64,000 nt of DNA from DATFES01 sp035457725 (GTDB taxonomy: Bacteria; Pseudomonadota; Alphaproteobacteria; CACIAM-22H2), in assembly GCA_035457725.1 (NCBI GenBank), contig DATIBC010000092.1, forward strand, positions 1 to 64,000. The letters run 5' to 3'. Within the stretch, counting starts at the first letter, position 1. The number at the start of each line of letters is the position of its first letter. The notes under the pieces were generated by a model that did not search any database, was not told where the DNA came from, and saw only the letters and a list, made by a program, of their open reading frames with translations. Both the position numbers and the translations under genes were made by a program. Positions 34,133-41,282 of the stretch are shown here, piece after piece.

Positions 34133-35913
34133 TCCATTCCTCCGGCGCGACCGGTGCCGAGATACGCCGCGATCACCGCCGGATCGTGGGCGACCTCGTC
34201 CGGTGGACCAAGCGCGATCAAGCGCCCCCCCTCGAGACACGCGACGCGATTGGCGATCGGCAGAAGAAAACTCATGTCGTGCTCGACGATCAGCAGCGCC
34301 CGCCCAGCTTGCGCCAGCGCCACGAGGCGTCGCGCCAAATCGTCGCGCTCGTCGGCCGCGAGCCCCGCCGCTGGTTCGTCGAACAGCAGCAGGAACGGCT
34401 CGAGCGCGAGCGCGCGCGCGACCTCGATGCGCCGTCGCACCGCGATCGGCAGTCCGCCGCATTGCCGCGTAGAATGCTCGGCGATGCCCAGCGATTCGAG
34501 CAGGCCGAGCGCTTCGCCTCGGGCGCGTTGGTCCATATGCGCCGCGCGGCGGGGCGAAATCGCGCTTGGAAGGCTGGGCGTCAGTCGCCATGCGCGCGCC
34601 GCGGCGACGTTCTCGAGCGCCGACATATCGTCGACCAGCCGTGGGGTCTGGAACGTTCGAGCGACGCCCGAGCGGGCCACGCAAAATGCCGCGAGACCGT
34701 CGACGCTGTCGCCGCCGATCGTGATGTGGCCGCGATCGGGCGTCTCGAATCCCGAGACAACGTTGAGCAACGTCGTTTTTCCCGAACCATTTGGCCCGAT
34801 CAGACCCACGATGTCGCCGGCTCGGACCACGAACGACACGCCGGCGACCGCTTCGACCCCGCCGAATCTTTTGCTGACGTCGACGACGGCGAGCGCCGGG
34901 ACGTCGTGCCGCACCGGTGCTCGCCCGAGAATCGGAATCGGCGCCGGAGTCGAACGCGGCGACGGCGGTGAAATCCGCCGCCAACCACGCTCGACCAAGC
35001 CAATCAGTCCGTCTGGCGCAAGCACGATCATCGCCAGCAGTAGCACACCGTAGGCGATCAAATAGTATCGCTCGAAGTCGCGCAGCCATTCCGGAAGGTG
35101 AACCAGCAGGACCGCGCCGAGGATGGCGCCTGCGACGCGCGCGCGTCCGCCGATCACCGCCATGGCCAGGCACGCGACCATGACGTGAAATTCGAGCGTC
35201 TCGGTCGAAACGACGCGCAACGCGTGCGCGTAGAGCGCGCCTGCGAGCCCGCCGTATCCGGCGCTCAGCAGGAAGGCGACCAGGCGTAATCGCGCCCCGT
35301 CGACGCCGCATGCGGCCGCGGCGATGTCGTCGGCGCGAAGCAAGCGCATGGCTTGTCCATAAAGACCCCGGGTCGCCTGCCATGCGAGGGCGCCACCCAC
35401 GACGACGACGGCCCATACCAATACCGCCATCTTCATGCCTTCAGTCGCCTCTATCCCCGCGAATGACAGCCCGGGTACTCCGGCGATGCCATTGGCGCCG
35501 CCGGTCAGGCTTTCCCAATTGAGCGCCACGAGTAATGCGACCTGGCTGATGCCAAGCGTCGCCAGCGCGAAGTAGTGCGATTCGAGACGAATCACCGGCA
35601 TTGCGACGATCGATGCCACCGCGATCGCCAATAACATCGCGGGGATCACCGTCAATTCGAGGGTCCAGCCGTAACGAACGCCCAGGATCGCCGCAGCGTA
35701 AGCGCCGATGCCGAAGAATGCGCCTTGCGTGAGCGCGAACGCTCCGGCATGTCCGAAAATGAACTGGTAGCCGATCACCAGCAAAGCGTAGATGCCGGAC
35801 AAGGCGAAGACACGATGGTCGTAGGCGGACGCGAATACGAATGGCCATGCAAGCAGAATCGCCGCGCCAAGGCCGAGCGGCGTCGCGGCGCCGCGCAACG
35901 ACAGCGCGCTCAT
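34129..35913 (-). CDS. Fused LivM permease - LivG ATPase
   Basis: 594-aa fusion of a branched-chain-type permease and ATPase. Residues 1-310 are hydrophobic LivM, with GHAGAFALTQGAFFGIGAYA and FALATLGISQ; a Pro-rich linker (about 315-335) follows; residues about 340-594 are LivG. Walker A is GPNGSGKT at 373-380 and Walker B LLLFDEPAAGL near 508-518. The signature region reads QCGGLPIAVRRRIEVARAL (485-502) in place of an LSYGQ-type motif. Starts with ATG overlapping the livH stop. Both halves look intact, so this is a real fusion rather than a frameshift product. Confidence 0.92.
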   Translation of the reverse strand: MSALSLRGAATPLGLGAAILLAWPFVFASAYDHRVFALSGIYALLVIGYQFIFGHAGAFALTQGAFFGIGAYAAAILGVRYGWTLELTVIPAMLLAIAVASIVAMPVIRLESHYFALATLGISQVALLVALNWESLTGGANGIAGVPGLSFAGIEATEGMKMAVLVWAVVVVGGALAWQATRGLYGQAMRLLRADDIAAAACGVDGARLRLVAFLLSAGYGGLAGALYAHALRVVSTETLEFHVMVACLAMAVIGGRARVAGAILGAVLLVHLPEWLRDFERYYLIAYGVLLLAMIVLAPDGLIGLVERGWRRISPPSPRSTPAPIPILGRAPVRHDVPALAVVDVSKRFGGVEAVAGVSFVVRAGDIVGLIGPNGSGKTTLLNVVSGFETPDRGHITIGGDSVDGLAAFCVARSGVARTFQTPRLVDDMSALENVAAARAWRLTPSLPSAISPRRAAHMDQRARGEALGLLESLGIAEHSTRQCGGLPIAVRRRIEVARALALEPFLLLFDEPAAGLAADERDDLARRLVALAQAGRALLIVEHDMSFLLPIANRVACLEGGRLIALGPPDEVAHDPAVIAAYLGTGRAGGMD

Positions 35914-36830
35914 GCGCGCCGGCGCGCCGTCTCGCCAAACAATCCTTGAGGACGAAGCATGAGAATTGCGAGCAACGCGATGTATAGCGCGATCGCCGCG
36001 GAAGTTTGCGAGAAGATCTCGGCTGCCGCGGGTAATCGCGCAAGGCTCGGGGCGATCAGCGGTAACGCCGGGAACAGCACTTCGAACAGGGCGATCAACA
36101 GCGCTCCCAAGGCAGCGCCACCGATGCTGCCCCAGCCGCCGATCGTCGCCGCAATGTACGCCTTGAGGATGTAGTTAGCGCCGTCGAACGGGGTCACGAA
36201 GAACGTGTTCGACAGCAGCACGCCGGCGGCTCCGCCGAGCGCCGCGGCGAGCGTGAAAGTGAGCACGATGACCCGCACGACGTCGATGCCGAGCGCGGCG
36301 GCCATCGCGCGGTCCTGCGCGGTGGCGCGCATTTTCTGGCCGACCCGCGTTTGAAATAGCAGGACGAATAATCCACCACCCACCAGGACGGCGACGCAGA
36401 TCACCGCCAGAGACTGCAGCGGCAACGCTACGCCGTAGACCTGAACCAGGCGTGTCGCGATCAGCGGCGGGGCCGCACGCGGCGCCGGTCCAGCGGCGGC
36501 CAGCATCGTGTTTTGCAAGATGACGCCAAGCGCGATGGTGCTGATGAACACGGAGACGGCCGGCCGGTTCTTGAGCGGCAAATAGGCGATCGCAGCGGCA
36601 ATCGCGCCAATCGCCCCGACTGCAACCATCACCACCGGCATCAGCACGACCGCCGGCATCGGCAGCACGGAGGCGGCAGCGACGCTTGATAGCCCGCCCG
36701 CCGTCACCATGTCGCCCTGAGCAAAATTGACCGCCCCCGTCGCGTTCAGAACGAGAACGAATCCGAGCGCGCAAAGCGCGTAGGCGGCGCCCAAGGCGAT
36801 GGCGTTCACCAAGAGCTGCGCGACAAGCAT
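35910..36830 (-). CDS. livH: Branched-chain amino acid-type ABC transporter permease (LivH)
   Basis: Inner-membrane LivH permease (306 aa from ATG 36830). Conserved LVNAIALGAAYALCALGFVL, NFAQGDMVTAGG, KMRATAQDRAMAAALGIDV and the C-terminal LMLRPQGLFG are present. The ATG has GGAG 11 nt upstream; a TTG at 36857 overlaps the binding-protein stop and is an alternative. Downstream it overlaps the LivM-LivG fusion start (ATGA). Confidence 0.9.
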   Translation of the reverse strand: MLVAQLLVNAIALGAAYALCALGFVLVLNATGAVNFAQGDMVTAGGLSSVAAASVLPMPAVVLMPVVMVAVGAIGAIAAAIAYLPLKNRPAVSVFISTIALGVILQNTMLAAAGPAPRAAPPLIATRLVQVYGVALPLQSLAVICVAVLVGGGLFVLLFQTRVGQKMRATAQDRAMAAALGIDVVRVIVLTFTLAAALGGAAGVLLSNTFFVTPFDGANYILKAYIAATIGGWGSIGGAALGALLIALFEVLFPALPLIAPSLARLPAAAEIFSQTSAAIALYIALLAILMLRPQGLFGETARRRA

Positions 36831-36853
36831 GTTACGCTCGGCTCCGGAGCCGC

Positions 36854-37984
36854 TCAATTGGCAGGCACGCCGACGGGACTTTCATAGCGCTTGACGACCC
36901 GTGGCACGCGGTCCGCGCCGTCATAGCACATGATTACGGCGCCATGGGCCATATTGCCTTTGCCGTCGGAGCGGTAACGCATCGCTAATCCGTCGTATGT
37001 CATGCGCGACAGCGCCGCGGCGAGCTCGTCCGGCCCTCGTGCGCCTCCTTCGACGGCGACTAATGCCATGCGCACGGCGTCATATTGCGCCAGGGCGAAA
37101 CCGTCGGGATCGCCGCCAAACGTGGCGCGATAATCGGCGAGGAACCGATCAAGTTCGGGAGACCCACCGGAAACCGGGGAGGCGTTGGCCTCGGCGCATA
37201 CGTTCTTGAGCTCCGCTGGTTCTAACAACGCGGCGGTCGGCGGCTGATGCATCGCCGATCCGGCGACGATCGGGACGTCAAGCTTCATAGCCGCCGCCTG
37301 CCGGACAAGAAGCGCCGTCGGCGCGGAGTGCAAGTGCAGTAAAATGACGTCGGGATCGGTTGCCCGTACTTTGCTCAAGATCGTTGACATGTCACGTATC
37401 TGGACATCGATTCCCTGCTCGAATACCGGCGAGATGCCGCGACGCGCCAGGTTTTCGACGATGTGTCGGCGGCCGCTTTGCCCATAGGCCGTCGTCTGAT
37501 AGACGATGGCCGGCCGTCTCCTGCCCAGTTCTTCGACGGCATAGCGGACATGCGCCGCCTTCGTCACTTCATCGCCGGGGAAGAACCGGAACACGTACGG
37601 ATTGCCGAGTTCGGTGATTTGCGCGGTCCCGGATACGGTGAGGAGCGGCACGCGACGCTCGCGCGCGAGCGGCAGCATGGCCAGCATTTGCGTTCCCAGC
37701 ATCGAGGCGACGACGGCGGTGGCCTGGCCGCCAGTCAATGCGCGTTCAAGGGCGTTGACCGCTACCTCCGGCGATACGCCGGTGTCGGCGACATCAAAGC
37801 GAACGGCGATGCCCTTCGGCGGATCGGCGAGCGCGAGTAGCGCCCCGTTGCGCTGGCTGGTTCCTTCGAGCGACAGGAAACCGGTGAGCGGCACGAGCAC
37901 CGGAATGTTGACCTCGATGCGCTCGGCCCGCGCCGCGGCGGCCAGCATCCACCAGCCAATGAGGGCAAGACAGACCAGTCGCAT
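36854..37984 (-). CDS. Branched-chain amino acid-type ABC transporter substrate-binding protein
   Basis: Periplasmic-binding-fold type I receptor (LivK-like) and first gene of the importer operon. Signal peptide MRLVCLALIGWWMLAAAARA, mature start about residue 21. Family patches are VPLTGFLSLEGTSQRNGALLA, RRVPLLTVSGTAQITELG, ADPDVILLHLHS-like TDPDVILLHLHSAPTALLV and FGGDPDGFALAQYDAV. ATG 37984 with GGCGGA upstream; 376 aa. Substrate cannot be fixed from sequence: relatives bind amino acids, amides, aromatic acids or urea. Confidence 0.88.
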   Translation of the reverse strand: MRLVCLALIGWWMLAAAARAERIEVNIPVLVPLTGFLSLEGTSQRNGALLALADPPKGIAVRFDVADTGVSPEVAVNALERALTGGQATAVVASMLGTQMLAMLPLARERRVPLLTVSGTAQITELGNPYVFRFFPGDEVTKAAHVRYAVEELGRRRPAIVYQTTAYGQSGRRHIVENLARRGISPVFEQGIDVQIRDMSTILSKVRATDPDVILLHLHSAPTALLVRQAAAMKLDVPIVAGSAMHQPPTAALLEPAELKNVCAEANASPVSGGSPELDRFLADYRATFGGDPDGFALAQYDAVRMALVAVEGGARGPDELAAALSRMTYDGLAMRYRSDGKGNMAHGAVIMCYDGADRVPRVVKRYESPVGVPAN

Positions 37985-38166
37985 ATGATTCCGCCGTCGA
38001 CCCGCGAACGTGTTCGCCCCAACCATAGCCGGGCTCCGGCGGCCAACCAACCATGATGACCGGGTGGACATTGACGACGCTTGCCCGTCGATGATAGGCG
38101 GACCGTGACAGTGGGGAATTGGTACGCATGTCCGGCTGGTTAACCTTGTCGCGCTATAGTTTGTCC

Positions 38167-39192
38167 ATGCACCATCGCCAACCTGCCCTCGCGGTTGCAT
38201 TGCTCTTGGTCGGTACGCTCGCCGCTTGTGTGCCGACGGTGATTCCCGCGGGGCCGCCCGTGGTGACGCCTCATGCCCAAGAAACGTCCTTGCTCATGCA
38301 TGACGGAGCCCAACTTGCCCTCCATCGCTGGCTACCCGACGGTCGGCCGAGCGCGGTCGTGCTGGCGCTTCATGGCTTCAACGAAACCGGAAATTCCTTT
38401 GCGATCCCCGGCGCCGCTTGGGTCAAGGAGGGCGTCGCGCTCTATGCCTACGATCAGAGAGGCTTCGGCGCGTCGCCGCACCGCGGGATCTGGCCTGGCA
38501 CCGATTCGCTGGTCGCCGATCTCGAGACTGCGACGGGGTTGATCGCCGCCCAGCACCCAGGCGTGCCGCTCTACGTCCTCGGCGAAAGCATGGGCGGCGC
38601 GGTCGTCATGGTGGCGTCGGCGCGCGGCAAGATTGGCCGCGTGGACGGCGCGATACTTGTAGCGCCGGCGGTACGCGGGCGCGAGACCCTGAACGTCTTC
38701 GCACGCGCTGGGCTATGGTTCTTCGCCCACACCGTGCCATGGCTTGCGGGATACCCCCGCAATACGGGAATCACGCCGACCGATAACAAGGAAGCGCTGC
38801 GCTCGCTGTCGCGCGATCCGCTGGTCATCAAGGACACACGTATCGATGCGGTATGGGGCTTGGTGAACCTGATGGACGACGCTCTGGCGGCGGCCTCGTC
38901 GCTCGATCCCCCGGTACTGATCCTGCTCGGCGCGCGCGACGACTTGGTGCCGGACGAACCGAACGATTTGATGCTGCGCCGATTGCCGCCGGCCAGCCGC
39001 AGCGCCAGGCGAGTGGCCGAGTATCGCAACGGGTATCACATGCTCTTGCGCGACTTGAGTGCCGACATTGTCCATCGCGACGTGGTGGCATGGATCGATT
39101 CCCGGCGCAGCGATCCCAACCGGCCTCTCCCCTCTGGCGCCGAACGCGGATTGCCGCCGCAAAACGCGACCGAGACTGCGGCCCACGACTAG
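38167..39192 (+). CDS. Lipoprotein alpha/beta hydrolase (monoacylglycerol lipase-like)
   Basis: Serine hydrolase with an N-terminal lipoprotein signal: hydrophobic segment then lipobox Leu18-Ala-Ala-Cys21 (GTLAACVP). The oxyanion region is VLALHGFNETGNSF, and the nucleophile elbow Gly139-Glu-Ser141-Met-Gly143-Gly. The acid is in GARDDLVP and the histidine in RNGYHMLLRD. DQRGFGASPHRGIWPG is typical of YHbA/lysophospholipase L2-type enzymes. 341 aa from ATG 38167; the ATG at 38128 would prefix the signal with extra residues. Likely anchored in the envelope and acting on lipid esters. Confidence 0.85.
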   Translation: MHHRQPALAVALLLVGTLAACVPTVIPAGPPVVTPHAQETSLLMHDGAQLALHRWLPDGRPSAVVLALHGFNETGNSFAIPGAAWVKEGVALYAYDQRGFGASPHRGIWPGTDSLVADLETATGLIAAQHPGVPLYVLGESMGGAVVMVASARGKIGRVDGAILVAPAVRGRETLNVFARAGLWFFAHTVPWLAGYPRNTGITPTDNKEALRSLSRDPLVIKDTRIDAVWGLVNLMDDALAAASSLDPPVLILLGARDDLVPDEPNDLMLRRLPPASRSARRVAEYRNGYHMLLRDLSADIVHRDVVAWIDSRRSDPNRPLPSGAERGLPPQNATETAAHD

Positions 39193-39274
39193 CGTCGCCG
39201 AAAACGGTGCGTCTGTGGTAGCGTCCCTATAGCGTCCCAGCGCATCGGCATCGTCGACGGAAGGGGGCGGGTGC

Positions 39275-40102
39275 GTGAGATCGAGTCTTGCTGGCGGTCG
39301 AGGTTGGCTTGCTGCCCTGGTCGCCATGACCGGAGCGACGATACTCGCGCTAGGGGCCGCAGCCGATGCCGCATGCTTGCGTAATGTTGCGACGCTGCAG
39401 CCGATCGCGGCGAATTTCGCCACGGCGGCGATCCTCCCCGGCCAGGTAGGCCTGACCTTCGTCGGTCACGCGACGTTCATGATCGAATCCGCCGAGGGAG
39501 TGCGGGTCGCCACCGACTACAATGACTATATCCGTCCGCAGTTGATCCCCGACATCGTGACGATGAACAATGCGCATTCGACGCATTTCACCGATTTCGT
39601 GGAGCCGCAGGTTCGTTATGTTTTGCGGGGCTGGGACCGCGGCGACGAACGCGCGGATTACGCGGTGCAATTCCGCGACGTATTCGTGCGGAACGTGCCC
39701 ACCAATGTTCGCGAGGCGGCCGGCGTGCGCTACAACGGCAACTCGATATTCGTCTTTGAAACCGGCGGGCTTTGCATCGCCCATCTCGGCCATCTTCATC
39801 ACCGATTGACGCAGGAGCATCTGGGCCAGCTCGGCCAGATCGACGTCTTATTGGTGCCGGTCGACGGCGCGTACACACTGAACGTCGCGCAGATGATCGA
39901 GGTGATGGATCAGATTCGCGCGCCGTTGGTGATTCCAATGCATTATTTTACGACCGACGGCCTCGACCGCTTTCTCGCGCGTATCCAAGCCAAAGTCGAC
40001 GGCGTCCGCTACGCGATCCAGTTCAACGACAGCGCCACCATCGTTCTGTCGCGCTCCATGCTACCGGACCCGCCGGAAGTCCGCGTGCTGCCCGGACGCT
40101 GA
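39275..40102 (+). CDS. Exported MBL-fold metallo-hydrolase
   Basis: 275-aa protein with a signal peptide (residues about 1-33, ending ADAAC) and a metallo-beta-lactamase fold of the UlaG-like branch. The metal-binding segments read VGHATFMIES, NNAHSTHFTD (His101, His104), CIAHLGHLHHRL and PLVIPMHYFTTDG. The first motif lacks the full HxHxDH, since only two of its histidines are obvious, so the metal site may be modified. GTG start at 39275, no ATG in frame before the signal. Substrate unknown. Confidence 0.8.
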   Translation: MRSSLAGGRGWLAALVAMTGATILALGAAADAACLRNVATLQPIAANFATAAILPGQVGLTFVGHATFMIESAEGVRVATDYNDYIRPQLIPDIVTMNNAHSTHFTDFVEPQVRYVLRGWDRGDERADYAVQFRDVFVRNVPTNVREAAGVRYNGNSIFVFETGGLCIAHLGHLHHRLTQEHLGQLGQIDVLLVPVDGAYTLNVAQMIEVMDQIRAPLVIPMHYFTTDGLDRFLARIQAKVDGVRYAIQFNDSATIVLSRSMLPDPPEVRVLPGR

Positions 40103-40126
40103 CGGGCGATCGAACCAGGTCGAATA

Positions 40127-40384
40127 TCATCCGGAGCTGCGCACCACGCTGAGATTGCGCTCAAGCGACGGGCGCTCTTGATGCGGATCGAAGCTTTTGC
40201 GGCCCTCGAACGCCAACCGTGCGGCGACGATCAGCGCTTCGACGGGCGTTAATTCGATGGTCACGCCGCGCTGTTTGCAGCAAAAAACGACTTTGTCGCG
40301 CGCCGGTCCTGTATAGACGAACATCCCGGCCGGCAGCTCGCAAAAACGGTAACTATCGAGCTTCTTGTCGTCGGCCAGCGACAT
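40127..40384 (-). CDS. Small hypothetical protein
   Basis: 85-aa protein of unknown function. The start is well supported: ATG 40384 with GGGGAGGG a few bases upstream (MSLADDKKLDSYRFCELPAG). Contains a Cys-Cys pair in VVFCCKQRG and a helical second half (LTPVEALIVAARLAFEGRKSF). No signal peptide, no known motif. Tail-to-tail with the MBL-fold gene (24 bp). Confidence 0.65.
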   Translation of the reverse strand: MSLADDKKLDSYRFCELPAGMFVYTGPARDKVVFCCKQRGVTIELTPVEALIVAARLAFEGRKSFDPHQERPSLERNLSVVRSSG

Positions 40385-40595
40385 ACATCCCTCCCCGCAT
40401 GACCGCGACCGGCCGATCGTGCTTCTCGGCCGGAGCCGTCGATGTGTAATCCCCTGTTGAACGGCCGCACCTTGTACCACTCACGGTTCCGGCGAAACGT
40501 TCACATATGTGTGTATATACGCTTATTCCTATCGCTCCGCGTATCGGCGGGAGCGGGTGCGAGTCTATGGTCTCCGAATACCGCAGTAGGCAAGG

Positions 40596-41279
40596 TCATT
40601 CTCTCGCCAGAAATTGCCGGGAAAAGAAATGGAGGCGCTCGCGTCCCAATATCAGGACGCGAAAACCCGCGCGGCCAAATAGTTTGGATATGGCGACGTC
40701 CAGCACGTCGAGCCCGCCCGCAAACGCACCCAGCGCCGGCATGATCATTCGCATACCATCGGTGACGAAACATGCGCCGGTAACGTGCCGGCCGCGTGTC
40801 GCGATCGTCGCCTTGGGATGATAGTGGCCGACGACCTCGCCCGGCGCCAATACATCGTCGCGCGGCTGATGCCTAAACAATAACGGCCCGGCAACGAGTT
40901 CGGCCGCGGCATCGCCGCCGAGCCAGCGCGGAGGAGCGGGGTCATGGTTACCGACAACCCAGACCCACTCGTGATCGTCGACCAACCGGCGAAGTCGCGC
41001 CGCGTCGCCATCGGTTAACCGCGCGGGACCTTCGCCATCATGAAACGAGTCGCCGAGGCAAACGACGCTATTGGGACGATAGCGCCGAACCAAAATGGTC
41101 AATCGCTCGAGCGTTGCCTGCGTGTCGTAGGGAGGTAACAGAACACCGCGTCGCGCAAAGCTAGATCCCTTCTCGAAATGCAGATCGGCGACCACCAGTG
41201 TTTTGCGCTCGGGCCAATAGAGAGCACCCATGTTATCGGCCAGGAGTCCGGCGCCATTAATCGTGACACGTGCCGCCAT
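40596..41279 (-). CDS. pdeM: Ligase-associated DNA damage response endonuclease PdeM
   Basis: Calcineurin-like metallophosphoesterase (227 aa) annotated in many bacteria as PdeM, part of a DNA-repair module with a ligase and a DEXH helicase. Metal motifs are Asp32-Leu-His34 (VVADLHFEKGSSFARRG), Gly-Asp77 (CLGDSFHDGEG), Gly110-Asn-His-Asp113 (VVGNHDPAPP) and VVGHYHPKA. It lies 3 bp after the helicase stop, so the two are coupled. No ATP-dependent DNA ligase or beta-CASP exonuclease is in the window. Confidence 0.92.
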   Translation of the reverse strand: MAARVTINGAGLLADNMGALYWPERKTLVVADLHFEKGSSFARRGVLLPPYDTQATLERLTILVRRYRPNSVVCLGDSFHDGEGPARLTDGDAARLRRLVDDHEWVWVVGNHDPAPPRWLGGDAAAELVAGPLLFRHQPRDDVLAPGEVVGHYHPKATIATRGRHVTGACFVTDGMRMIMPALGAFAGGLDVLDVAISKLFGRAGFRVLILGRERLHFFSRQFLARE

Positions 41280-41282
41280 GCG

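Noticed and set aside
33422..35416. 664-codon open frame containing livF
   Set aside because: Only the part from TTG 34132 is LivF; the rest is an Arg-rich out-of-phase reading of the fused livM-livG gene.
40385..40595. Possible small gene or promoter around the TATATA-rich patch near 40510
   Set aside because: Short open frames lack a ribosome-binding site or similarity, and both flanking genes read leftward, so the patch may simply be the promoter of the small hypothetical gene.
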